This document shows, piece after piece, positions 53,986 to 64,000 of a stretch of 64,000 bases of DNA. This DNA comes from Pseudovibrio sp. JCM 19062 (GTDB taxonomy: Bacteria; Pseudomonadota; Alphaproteobacteria; Rhizobiales; Stappiaceae). The DNA lies in assembly GCA_001310715.1 (NCBI GenBank), contig BAXV01000012.1, positions 1 through 64,000 of the forward strand. Reading direction: 5' to 3'. Each line of letters opens with the position of its first letter. The first letter of the stretch is position 1. Both the position numbers and the translations under genes were made by a program. The notes beneath the pieces were generated by a model. That model saw only the letters and a list, made by a program, of their open reading frames with translations, did not search any database and was not told the DNA's origin.

Positions 53986-56983
53986 TTACACATTTATCCG
54001 CTCGCCATCTGGATCGTAAAAAACGGTCCCGGTGACAACTGCGCGATGGTTTTTTTTCCGGCATTGGAATGTCAATGGACATCCCATTTCGCTCAAAGCC
54101 GCCTTCAAGCAAAGCCATCGCGATAGAACGGCCCAGCGTCTCACTCCAATAGGAGGAAGTCACATGACCCAGCATTTTAGCAGGAATTGCAGTATCACCC
54201 GCCTCAACAATCTGCGCACCTTCCTCCAGCACCACATTCGGATCTTCGGTGAGAAGGCCAACCAACTGCTTGCGGGTCGGCAGCAACATGTCAGGACGCG
54301 TCAGAGAACGCTTGCCAACAAAGTCCGGCTTCTTCTTACCAATCGTCCAGGACAGTCCGGCATCAGCTGGCGTTACGGTTCCATCCGTATCCTGCCCAAC
54401 AATGATGTATCCTTTCTCAGCACGTAAAACATGCATGGTTTCAGTGCCATAGACGCACATCTCGTGCTTTTTGCCTTCTTCATAAAGCATCTCCCAAAGT
54501 GCCCGTCCATGTTCAGAAGGAACGTTCACCTCAAACCCGAGCTCGCCGGTAAAGCTGACACGAAACAGCCGCGCTTCAAACCCGCCAACCGTGCACTCAC
54601 GCAGTGCCATATGAGGGAAGGCTCTGCTGAAAGGTCAGTCCCTTCCACAAATGGTTCCAATACCTTACGGGCATTCGGTCCATTCAAGGCGATCGTGGAC
54701 CATTGCTCGGTGGTTGAGGTGAGCCACACATCAAGATCCGGCCATTCTGTTTGCAGGAAATGTTCCATCATGGTCAGAACGCGAGCCGCACCACCGGTTG
54801 TCGTGGTCACATGGAAGCGATCGTCACTGATACGGCCAATCACCCCATCATCGCGGATGAACCCATCTTCACCCAGCAGCAAGCCATAGCGGCAGCGACC
54901 CGGCGCCAGCTTGGTCCAGGGATTGGTGTACATGCGGTTCAGAAACTCCGCAGCATCCGGACCAACCACCTCAATCTTGCCAAGCGTAGAGGCATCAAAC
55001 ATCCCCACAGACGCACGGGTTTGCCGGTATTCCCGCGCAACTGCGCCGTACATATCCTCGCCAGCCATGGGAAAGTACCGTGCACGGCGCCACAAGGATA
55101 CCGGCTCAAAGACGGCTCCGTTCTCCTGCGCCCAACTGTCTATGTTGGTCTTGCGGGTAACCTCAAACAGCTCGTCCTTGTGGTAGCCAGCAAATGTCCC
55201 AAAGGTGGTGGGCGTGTAAGGCGGGCGGAATGTGGTCAGGCCCACTTTTGGTGTCGGGCGACCAAGTTCATTAGCTGCGATCTTCAGACCATTCATGTTG
55301 GACATCTTGCCCTGATCTGTCGCCATGCCGTTGGTTGTAAACCGCTTTACATGCTCAATGGAAAGCATACCCTCGCGCACTGCAAGGCGGATATCCTTCG
55401 CCGTAACGTCATTTTGGAAGTCCACAAAGGCCCGACGCGCATACTTGTCATCATTGCTCGGTAGCTCTTCCATGATAACGCCAGAGCCTGCGCGATCACC
55501 GCCAACATCAACCGAAAGAGCAGGGGCGCTCTGGCCAAGAGAGGCCAACGCTTGCTTGGCAGCATCCACACCATCATCGAACGCCGCCTGCTGGTCCATA
55601 GCCCTCGACCACCACCAGCAATATGACAGCGTTCGGTTTTCTCGCCGGGTAGGAACACCTCGTTCTCTTCATCCCAATGCAAGCTGCCCTTGGTGTGAGA
55701 GAAAAGATGCAAAGACGGTGTCCAGCCACCGCACATCAAGAGCGCATCACAGGAAACAGACTTGATATCAGAGACGCTTCCGTCCTCAATAACCTTGCCA
55801 ATCTTAACGCCGGAAACCCGCTTCTTTCCGGTAACTGCCGTGACCGTATGCCCGAGTTTTATCGATATCTCACGCTTCTGTGCTTCCGCCCGAAAATGGT
55901 CACCGACACTGGCACGCACATCAACGATGGCGGGATCTTCACACCTGCATCAGCCAGATCAAACGCTGCATACCACGCTGAATCATGAGAGGTGACCACA
56001 ACAGCTGCAGTGCCTACCTTTACGCCAAACCGGTTGAGATAGGTCTGGGCGGCACCGGTCATCATCACGCCGGGGCGGTCATTTCCGTCGAACACCAGTG
56101 GACGTTCCAAGGCACCTTGCGCAAGAATGACCTCCTGCGCACGAATGCGCCACATGCGTTCACGCGGTGCAGCGGCAGGGGCTCTGCCAGATGATCCGTC
56201 AGCTTTTCCGCAACGCCCACCATGTTCTCATGGTAATAGCCAATGGCTGTGGCGCGCGTCATAACACGCATATTGGGGTGGGCTTCAAGCTCGGCAATGG
56301 CCTCAGTAAGCCAGCTCTCAGCATGCTTGCCATCAATCGCGGCAGGTGTCTCAGAGAGCAGGGAGCCACCCAGCTCCCGGTGCTCATCAACAAGAACCAC
56401 ATCCACGCTGCTGCGAGCGGCAGTCACGCCGCAGCAAGCCCCGCAGGTCCCGCGCCAACAATAAGGACATCGGTGTGCAGGTAGCGTGAGGCGTAGGTGT
56501 CTGCGTCTGGTTCAGAGGGTGAAACACCCAATCCGGCAGAAGCGCGGATGATGGGTTCATAAACCTTGTCCCAAAAGCTCTTCGGCCACATGAAGGTCTT
56601 GTAGTAAAACCCCGCTGCAAACAGCTTGTGAAGCTTATCGTTCACTGCGCCAACATCAAAATTGAGGCTCGGCCATTTGTTTTGGCTGACGGTGGTTAGC
56701 CCTTCATAGATTTCCTGAACTGTCGCGCGGGTGTTGGGCTCAAATCGTCCTGAACCGCCCCGGGATGTTCCAATCAGCGCATTTGGTTCTTCGGAGCCTG
56801 CGGTGACGGGACGCGCGGTCGATGGTACTTGAAAGAGCGCCCCATAAGGTGAACGCCATTGGCCAGCAGGGCAGAGGCAACTGTATCACCCTCATAGCCT
56901 TCAAATGAAACACCATCGAAGGTGAAGCGAACAGGCTTATCTCGGTTGATGCGGCCTTTGCCGTCAACTCTCCAGTTGTTCAT
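53986..56983 (-). CDS. soxA: Sarcosine oxidase alpha subunit (many frame breaks)
   Basis: About 1000 residues. The N-terminus has RFTFDGVSFEGYEGDTVASALLANGVHLMGRSFKYHRPRG, the first NAD fold is DVLIVGAGPAGLAAA, and ALLMCGGWTPSLHLFSH lies in the middle. The C-terminal GcvT-like domain has RASVGMFDASTLGKIEVVGPDAAEFLNRMYTN and FRVSFTGELGFEVNVPSEHG. Breaks lie near 56815, 56425, 56165, 55935, 55605, 54620, 54045 and 54030. The end VFYDPDGERINV fits other alpha subunits. It receives the methyl carbon of sarcosine on tetrahydrofolate. The start overlaps soxD by 20 bases. Confidence 0.9.
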
Positions 56984-57281
56984 TGTGCTCTTCACCTTCT
57001 TCAGCACCAGTTGGGCGCATCTGCCCGATCTCATAGGTGGCAATGAATTTGTCACTCACTGTGTTGCGCAAGGCATTGAAAAAGCGCCCGCATCCGTGCG
57101 TATGCCGCCATTGCTCAGCGTGATCACCGCGCACATTGGAGCGGATGAACAGATAATCACGCCACTCAGCATCTGTTTGTTCAGCAGGGTTTTCTGGCCG
57201 CGCAATATGGGCTTGGCCTGCATACTCAAACTCCAACTCGGGCAGCTTCTCCTTGCAGTAAGGACAGTCAATTAAAAGCAT
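56964..57281 (-). CDS. soxD: Sarcosine oxidase delta subunit
   Basis: This intact 105-residue protein has the zinc ligands expected of SoxD: C6 and C9 in IDCPYCKEK, then H60/H62 and C64 in RHTHGCGRFFNALRNT. It stands 12 bases after soxB and overlaps soxA, in the usual soxB-soxD-soxA-soxG order. Confidence 0.95.
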   Translation of the reverse strand: MLLIDCPYCKEKLPELEFEYAGQAHIARPENPAEQTDAEWRDYLFIRSNVRGDHAEQWRHTHGCGRFFNALRNTVSDKFIATYEIGQMRPTGAEEGEEHNEQLES

Positions 57282-57293
57282 ATCTCTGTCTCC

Positions 57294-58545
57294 TTAGTGC
57301 GCTACGGCAGCAGCTGCTGCTTCATCAATCAGGCGGCCGGTTTCAAAGCGCGAGAGCGTGAACGGCGCATTGATGGGGTGAGGCTCATCCTTGGCAATGG
57401 TATGCGCAAAAACGTGGGCGGAGCCGGCGTCGCCTTAAACCCGCCCGTGCCCCATCCGCAATTGAGGTAAAGCCCTTGCACTGGTGTCTTGCCCAGTATC
57501 GGGGAGCGATCAGGTGTCACATCAACCACACCGCCCCACTTACGCAGCATGCGCATGCGCCGGAAGATCGGAAAAACCTCACAAATGGCAGCAAGTGTGT
57601 GCTCAATCAGCGGAAGGCCGCCGCGCTGGGAATAAGAAACGTATTGATCTGTACCGGAGCCAATCACCAGCTCGCTTTATCAGACTGGCTGATATAGGCA
57701 TGCACCGTGTTAGACATCACCACCTGCGGGAAAATGGGTTTTACCGGCTCGGATACCAGCGCCTGCAATGGGTAGCTCTCCAGCGGCAAGCGAACCCCAG
57801 CTGTATCCATAACCACCGAGGTACCACCAGCAGCTGAAACTGCAATTTTCTTAGCCTTCACAAACCCGCGGGCCGTTTGCAGACCAGTGACCATGCCATC
57901 AGGCCCGCGCTTAATGGAAAGCACTGGGCAATTCTGGATGATATCCACCCCGCGCGCAGCCGCTGCGCGCGCATAGCCCCACGCCACCGCATCATGACGC
58001 GCCGTTCCGCCGCGCTGTTGAAACGCCGCGCCCATCACCGGATAGCGGGCCGTGGGAGAGATATTGAGCGGAGGACACTTCTCCTTGGCCTGTTCAGGCG
58101 TCAGCCACACATTGTCAACGCCGTTCAGCCGGTTGGCATGGATATGCCGCTTGAAGCTTTGCACATCATGAACATTATGCGCCAGCATCATCACGCCACG
58201 CTGTGAGAACATGACGTTGTAGTTCAGGTCCTGACTAAGCCCGTCCCACAAATCCACCGCATGGTCGTAAAGCCGCGCACTTTCATCATAAAGATAGTTT
58301 GAGCGGATGATCGTTGTGTTGCGGCCTGTATTGCCGCCGCCAAGCCAGCCCTTGTCAATCACCGCCACATTGGTGATGCCATGTTCTTTCGCCAGATAAT
58401 AAGCAGCCCCAAGCCCGTGCCCGCCAGCGCCCACGATGATTACATCATACTCGCTTTTTAGCTCGGCATCCGGCCATTGCGGCTCAATATTCTTATAGCC
58501 AGTGAGCGCTCCTTTCAGGAGCGTCAGAGCGGAAAACTTCGACAA
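57294..58545 (-). CDS. soxB: Sarcosine oxidase beta subunit (frame breaks)
   Basis: About 417 residues. The flavoprotein subunit that oxidises sarcosine shows the FAD fold [42 protein letters not shown] near the covalent FMN region and [26 protein letters not shown]. Breaks lie near 57665 and 57430. The end is AAAAAVAH. It heads soxBDAG and is divergent from the second GbdR-type regulator, only 98 bases away. Confidence 0.93.
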
Positions 58546-58643
58546 GGCGACCTCCTTGATAGTCTGGAGAGTTTGCCCACTAAGTAAAGTTCTGTATGGT
58601 ATGAAAGCGAAGAATATCAGGTATTATTACGCAAAGGGCATAG

Positions 58644-59639
58644 ATGGAAAGCACAGCAGGCCCAACTCGCCAGACACGCCCAGCGCTTAATGTGGGCTTC
58701 ATTCTGGCCAACCGCTTCACACTTTCTGCATTTGCAAGCTTCATTGATATGCTGCGTTTGTCAGCAGATGAAGGTGACAACAGTCGTCCAATCCTGTGCA
58801 GCTGGAGCGTCATTTCGCCGGACATGAAACCTATCTCCGCCAGTTGCGGGGTGCGCATTCACCCCGACACTAACCTGATAGATCCGGCGAGCTTCGACTA
58901 TCTCGTGGTTGTGGGCGGCTTGATTGATCATATTGAGCGACTGGACCGGCGCTATGTGGACTACCTTCAGGCAGCCGTTGCAAAGAATGTCCCTCTGATC
59001 GGCCTGTGTACGGGAAGTTTCATTCTCCACCGCGCAGGCTTGATGAATGGCTATAAATGCTGTGTCAGCTGGTTCCACCGCACCGACTTTCTGGAAGAGT
59101 TCGACGGCCTTGAGCCCGTATCAGACCGGATTTTCGTGGTGGACCGCGATAGGATCTCCTGCTCGGGAGGCACCAGTGCGGTGCATGTGGCTGCCCATTT
59201 GGTCGAGCGCCATGTGGGGCTTCGTCAGGCCCGCAAAAGCCTGCATATTCTCATAGTAGACGATGCCTTGGATGACAGCAAAGCCCAGCCGTTTTTACCC
59301 ACATCACTCAAAGCAAAGGATAATCTGGTACAGCGTGCCGTACTGATGATGCAGCAGGAAACTGAAAGCCTGCGCTCCATTGAACAGCTTTGCAAAATGC
59401 TGGGCATCGGTAGACGCAGTCTTGAAATGAAGTTTAAGGCAGATCTTGATAAATCCCCAGCAGAAGCGCTCAGCCATATTCGCATAGAAGAGGCGCAGCG
59501 GTTGCTGGGTGAAACCAAAGCGACCATCACGGAAATAGCTCACCGCGCAGGCTTCTTTGATGCCTCTCACTTCAACAAGGTGTTCCGGAAACATACGGGC
59601 CAGACGGCCAGCGCTTATCGTCAGTCCTTATCGGGCTGA
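58644..59639 (+). CDS. GlxA/GbdR-type AraC family regulator, second copy
   Basis: This intact 331-residue protein has the DJ-1/PfpI-like sensor domain (LNVGFILANRFTLSAFASFIDMLRLSADEG and LCTGSFILHRAGLMNGYKCCVSW) and a C-terminal AraC domain (SIEQLCKMLGIGRRSLEMKF and TITEIAHRAGFFDASHFNKVFRKHTG). It is clearly a paralogue of the gene at 49344. Divergent from soxB, it is the likely activator of sarcosine or betaine genes. The two copies may answer to different methylglycines. Confidence 0.9.
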   Translation: MESTAGPTRQTRPALNVGFILANRFTLSAFASFIDMLRLSADEGDNSRPILCSWSVISPDMKPISASCGVRIHPDTNLIDPASFDYLVVVGGLIDHIERLDRRYVDYLQAAVAKNVPLIGLCTGSFILHRAGLMNGYKCCVSWFHRTDFLEEFDGLEPVSDRIFVVDRDRISCSGGTSAVHVAAHLVERHVGLRQARKSLHILIVDDALDDSKAQPFLPTSLKAKDNLVQRAVLMMQQETESLRSIEQLCKMLGIGRRSLEMKFKADLDKSPAEALSHIRIEEAQRLLGETKATITEIAHRAGFFDASHFNKVFRKHTGQTASAYRQSLSG

Positions 59640-59929
59640 GTGATCAACTTCTGGAGCACTGCGCCCACAAGGCCAAACAAGACCGCCCAAATCACGGCAG
59701 ACAGGAATGTAAGGAAAATGCGCAGGAAACCGTTCAATGTTCCAAGCGGAGTCTCAAGCCACCAGCTTGCCGCAATAAACGGGAACAGCAGCACATTCGC
59801 AAGCATTGGCGAAATTTGCAGACCTATGAAAAAGCCTAGAGGAATAGCAATCAGCCCGAAAGCGGCGCCAAATATGATGAAAATGTAGGTCATGTCGTCA
59901 TTGATGCTTGCCCATGAAATGGTTGCCAA
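59621..59929 (-). CDS. Small membrane protein of unknown function
   Basis: An intact 102-residue protein with about three hydrophobic segments (YIFIIFGAAFGLIAIPLGFFIG, LANVLLFPFIAASWWLE, FLTFLSAVIWAVLFGLVGAVL). I do not recognise a family. Its 3' end overlaps the regulator gene by 19 bases on the opposite strand, and it lies after the second dehydrogenase gene on the same strand. Confidence 0.65.
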   Translation of the reverse strand: MATISWASINDDMTYIFIIFGAAFGLIAIPLGFFIGLQISPMLANVLLFPFIAASWWLETPLGTLNGFLRIFLTFLSAVIWAVLFGLVGAVLQKLITQPDKD

Positions 59930-60005
59930 GGTTTCTGTCAGGTTATTCGCGTGCTGTAAACAACAATTCCCCCAACTCCGTTAACCCAGATCGTTCGTTG
60001 CAATC

Positions 60006-62450
60006 TCAGGCTTTAACCCGTGCTCCCGTGGGATCATAAAGAGGCGCAAGGTGTACCTCGCAGGCACGCGCTTCGTTGCAACTTCAAGCTCGTAATCCCC
60101 GCCAAGTACATAGTCACGATCAACGCCATCGCTATTTCGCACATATCCCAGCCCAATGGATTTGCCGAGCGTATGACCGAAACCACCGGACGACAACCAA
60201 CCCACACGTACACCGTTACGGTAGATCGTCTCCCGACCTGATAAGATGACATCACCATTTGTGACAAAGGTCGCGAGCATCTTCTTCACTCCGTGGCGTC
60301 GCTGATGCTCCATAGCCTCGCGGCCTTTAAACTGAGTGCCCGTCTTCAGTTTAACGGCCCAGCCAAGACCGGCTTCTTCTGGCGTGTGGTCCGGCCCGAT
60401 GTCACTGCCCCAGGCTCTGTAACCCTTTTCCAGACGAAGGGTTTCAATGGCTCTGTATCCTGCGTTGCGTAAGCCAAACGCTTGCCTGCTTCATGCAAGG
60501 CCGCGTAAACGCTGGTCACATATTCAACGGGAACATGCAGCTCCCAGCCCAGCTCACCAACATACGTCACCCGTAAGGCATGGACTGGACACCCCGCAAT
60601 GCCAATCTGGCGCGCCCGCCCAAACGGAAAGCTCTCGTTACTGACTGGATCACGCGTAACACTCTGCAAAATCTCGCGGGATTTCGGCCCCATAAGAGAA
60701 AGAACCGAATAAGCCGAAGTCACATCAACCAGTTGTGCATTCAAACCAGCCGGGATATTTCGCGAAATCCAGTCAAAGTCATGGGTCGCAAAACCGGTGC
60801 CAGTGATAATGTAATATTCATCGTGAGCTGTGCGTACACAGGTCAGGTCGCACTCTATCCCGCCATGATCATTTAGCATTTGCGTATAGATCAAGGTCCC
60901 AACCGGCTTATCAATATCATTGGCTGCGATCCAACTGAGCGCATCAACGGCGTCCGGTCCTTTCAAGATAAACTTGGCAAAGGAGGTTTGATCAAAAAGC
61001 ACTGCAGACGACCGCGCCGCTGCGTGCTCGCGGCCAACTGGCTCATGCCAATTGGGTCGGGCAAAACTGTAAATGTCTTTGGGCACTTCACCATTTGCTG
61101 TATCTGCGTACCAATTGGGCCGCTCCCAGCCAAGCTTTTCACCAAACACTGCACCATCAGCCTTCAGATACTCATAGAGCGGGGACTTTCGGCACGGACG
61201 CCCACTCTTATACTCCTCATTCGGCCATGCCATAGTGTAATGTTTGGCGTAGGCCTCTCGCGTTCGTGTCCGGATCCAGTCGCTGTCGAAGTGCGGTCGC
61301 CCAAACCGGCGAATATCGACCGGCCATAGGTCAAAGGGCGGCTCACCTTTTGCGATCCATTCTGCCAAAGCCATGCCAGCCCCACCACCAGCGGCAATGC
61401 CAAACGCATTGAAGCCAGCATTGACATAAAAATTCTTCAGCTCCGGAGCTTCCCCCATGATGAAGTTACCATCTGGCGTAAAACTTTCAGGCCCGTTGAT
61501 GAGTTCCTTGATTCCGGCGGTTTCCAGCGCAGGAACGCGGCCCAGAGAGAGCTCCATAAGCGGTTCAAAATGCGCAAAGTCACTGTCCAGCAGCGTATAG
61601 TGAAAGCCGGAAGGAATTCCATCCTGTGCCCATGAACGCGGGTTGGTCTCGTAGCCACCCATCACCAACCCGCCCACTTCCTCTTTGTAATAGGTCAGAC
61701 GATCTGGATCGCGCAAGGTAGGAAGGTCCTTCGGAACGCCGGGAATAGGTTCTGTTACAAGGTACTGGTGCTGCATGGAAACCAGCGGAACATTGACACC
61801 AACACGGCGGGCAAACTCGCGGGTCCACTGACCGCAGCAGGCTACCACAACTGCACATTCAATCCGGCCTTTGGTCGTTTCTACGCCTTTGATGACGCCT
61901 TTCTCAATATCGAGACTGAGAACCTTAGTGTCTTCAAAAATCTGCGCCCCAGCCATCCGGGCACCCTTTGCAAGAGACATGGTAATGTCAGAGGGATTGG
62001 CCTGCCCATCGCTCGGTAAAAAAAGCTGCACCAACAACATCATCCACCCGCATCAAAGGCCAGAGATCTTGCGCTTCATGTGGCGTCAATAATTGCATGT
62101 CCAAACCAAACGAATGTGCTGTGGTCGCCTGTCGTTGAACCTCGGTCCATCTTTCATGGTTACAGGCAAGCCGCAGGCCACCGTTCATTTTCCAACCTGT
62201 GGCCTGTCCTGTTTCTTCTTCAAGGCGCTTGTAAAGATCAACGGAGTAACCAAGAAGTTGCGTGACATTTGCATTGGAACGTAACTGCCCCACCAATCCA
62301 GCCGCGTGAAACGTTGTGCCAGATGTCAATTTTTTTGCGCTCCAGCAGCACAACATCCCACCCAAGTTTGGCAAGGTGATAAGCTGTAGAGCATCCCACA
62401 ATACCGCCGCCAACAATCACAGCCTTCGCAGTTTTTGGAAAGTCGCTCAT
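60006..62450 (-). CDS. Dimethylglycine dehydrogenase-like FAD-GcvT fusion, second copy (frame breaks)
   Basis: About 815 residues. The FAD fold [32 protein letters not shown] opens the protein, and [20 protein letters not shown] carries the histidine that binds FAD covalently in dimethylglycine and sarcosine dehydrogenases. [16 protein letters not shown] and [20 protein letters not shown] follow. The GcvT domain includes [37 protein letters not shown] and [21 protein letters not shown]. The end is [13 protein letters not shown]. Breaks lie in T-runs near 62330 and 62025, and near 60420, 60350 and 60040. It is seven bases behind the kinase gene. Confidence 0.87.
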
Positions 62451-62457
62451 CTCAACC

Positions 62458-63350
62458 TCACCGTAATTCGAGCTCAGCGTAAGCCTGTTCGAACTGAAGT
62501 AAATTGTCTGCAGTATAGTTGGTGTAATCGAACTGAATTTGGGAGGTCTGTTCAGAAACCATGCTCCACATACTCTCACGCAACAAAGACGCACATTTCA
62601 TTGCGTTGTATTTGGCCCACAGCTCATCGTTGACCGGCATATCGTAGTAGGCTCCAACAGCTGCCTTTGTAGCTCCTCAGAAAGATTGGCGTTTGTTGCC
62701 AGCCCGCCCAGATCAAACAGTGGAGAGTTCATCCCGGCATACTCCCAATCAACCAGCCAAAAACGACCATTCTCATTCAGAATGTTGGCAGGCAGCAGAT
62801 CGTTGTGACACAAAGCCAGCTCAACAGGACCCACCGCAGCTTCCAGCTTTTCAGCACGGTGCAGGAGACCATTGAGCTTGCCAACATGCTCAGAATCCAT
62901 CAATCGCAATGTTTCTGCATAATCTCGCAGAATGTGAAACACCCAGAAGGCCAGAACCGGCCCGCGGATCAGCCGCGAAGCTTCCGTGTGCACGCGGGTC
63001 AGCACCTGTGCAATTGATGTGAGAGTGTGACTATCCTGAATGTCAGCTGAGGTTAGCGGCACTGCATCAATGTAGTCCTGCACCAGCGCACCTTGTTCGT
63101 AGTAGCGCACTGCCGGCCCAATACCCGCCGCATAAGCAGCGCGGCAGGCGGACAGTTCGTTGAACCGCATTACACCGTGCTCCGCGATGTCGTGCCCAAG
63201 GCGAACCACATAAGTGCGGCCTTCATCAGTGATCTTCACATTGAAGTTAGTGATCCCACCGACCAATATCTCTGCGTTGCTGGGCGATTTCCAAAACGGG
63301 AGTTCCAGAGCCTTTGTGACTGCTAATTCCTTTGTCAATGTCTCGGTCAT
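62458..63350 (-). CDS. Choline-kinase-like phosphotransferase (frame break)
   Basis: About 297 residues of the aminoglycoside/choline kinase family. [24 protein letters not shown] is the nucleotide loop, [18 protein letters not shown] the catalytic Brenner motif with aspartate and asparagine, and [20 protein letters not shown] the metal aspartate region. The frame breaks near 62655 and the protein ends [11 protein letters not shown]. The start at 63350 is the first methionine of the conserved part. It is transcribed with the second dimethylglycine dehydrogenase-like gene, so a choline- or betaine-related substrate is likely; it could also be another small amino alcohol. Confidence 0.83.
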
Positions 63351-63589
63351 TGCACCAGTCCCGATCTTGCTTGAGAGGATGTAGCGTGCGCGGAAGAAAT
63401 GCGATCCGCGAGAATTGCGATAGATGTGACTGTATGGCCTACAACCATGCCGTGACCAGCATTGAAGGCCACTTTCTACTCGGCATTGCACCCATAAATT
63501 AACGGAGTTGGCAAGACCATCCAAATAGTTACCATGGATCATGCCGCTAAGTAAAAAGCTGCTTCTGTAACACTATCGGGTTTCAATCT

Positions 63590-64000
63590 ATGACAGACGC
63601 CAAGATTGCGGATAAGCAAGACAGCAGCCCTATTAAGGACTCTGAAAACCGCAAACGCAGAACAAAAAAAACTGCTCAAGAAAATCTTCCCCTACAAGCT
63701 CGTGAAGCGCCCGCCCTCCAGAAGAGAGTTAGAAGCCGTAGAAGAAGCAAAACGCCGGGCTCATCTGCCAGATATTCCTATGGAATTTGCTGGGTTGCCT
63801 CGCAGTCAGTATGGCTTACACAAACTGATCAAGGACTATGATTTTAAAAGTGTTTTGGATGTTGGTTCAGGTTCTGGTGAGCATGCGGCCATGCTACACA
63901 AATACAACAAAGAGGTGACCGCGTTAGATTTTGGAGTATCGCTCTACGCAAACGAAGGGATTGATGAAAGCTTGTGGACCAAGATCACAGGCAACTTTTA
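63590..64000 (+). CDS. Class I SAM-dependent methyltransferase, partial (frame break)
   Basis: The N-terminal part of a gene that runs off the window. After a lysine- and arginine-rich start (MTDAKIADKQDSSPIKD) and a frame break in an A-run near 63670, the sequence RRAHLPDIPMEFAGLPRSQYGLHKLI leads into the SAM loop VLDVGSGSGEHAAML and the acidic end of strand two, EVTALDFG. The substrate is unknown. It is divergent from the kinase gene. Confidence 0.78.

Overview
The window looks like chromosomal DNA of a marine, heterotrophic alphaproteobacterium. I infer something near Stappiaceae/Pseudovibrio from gene content and moderate GC; no rRNA or other marker gene is present to prove this. No phage, insertion sequence, CRISPR array, tRNA or rRNA gene was recognised. 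The most obvious property of the sequence is that about two thirds of the genes are broken by single-base frame breaks (roughly 70), many in A/T runs, while the protein reads on cleanly in another frame. I treat these as probable sequencing indels, not true pseudogenes. Coordinates given here span the reconstructed genes.

Layout. 1-6568 (minus): a tight coenzyme F420 operon cofG-cofH-cofD-cofC-cofE, then npdG (NADPH:F420 reductase) and an F420-type luciferase-like oxidoreductase. 7409-12248 (plus): a divergent operon with an N-carbamoyl amino acid hydrolase, a dihydropyrimidinase/hydantoinase, an NCS1 permease and a DUF1330 protein. The pairing suggests an F420-linked pathway for pyrimidine/hydantoin-type rings. 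12323-17613: an acyl-CoA ligase, a TetR regulator and a TRAP transporter (dctPQM). 17805-24014: an HD-domain protein, then a LacI regulator divergent from a sugar ABC transporter, with LacI-type operators over its promoter. 24764-27483: a serine/threonine-type permease and L-serine ammonia-lyase. 27636-31219: a secreted EEP-family nuclease/phosphatase and an rbsR-rbsK ribose locus with an apparent rbsD remnant.

31285-33600 (minus): the preQ1/queuosine operon queC-queD-queE-queF, with a preQ1-I-like riboswitch before queC. 33929-39407: a zinc alcohol dehydrogenase, a DUF1989 protein, a membrane ferric-reductase-like flavoprotein and a two-component system. 39740-43572 (plus): a Tat-exported molybdenum oxidoreductase (iorAB-like) and norE/norF-like proteins. 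43718-46161: ornithine cyclodeaminase with a divergent Lrp/AsnC regulator, and an unrecognised gene.

46334-63350: a glycine betaine catabolic island. GbcA/GbcB demethylate betaine to dimethylglycine. Two FAD/GcvT-type dimethylglycine/sarcosine dehydrogenase-like proteins and the four-subunit sarcosine oxidase SoxBDAG carry carbon on to glycine. Two GlxA/GbdR-type AraC regulators and a choline-kinase-like phosphotransferase lie among them. A SAM methyltransferase gene begins at 63590 and runs off the end. With the serine lyase upstream, this is a plausible betaine-to-glycine-to-serine-to-pyruvate route; the glycine-to-serine step (GlyA) is not in the window.
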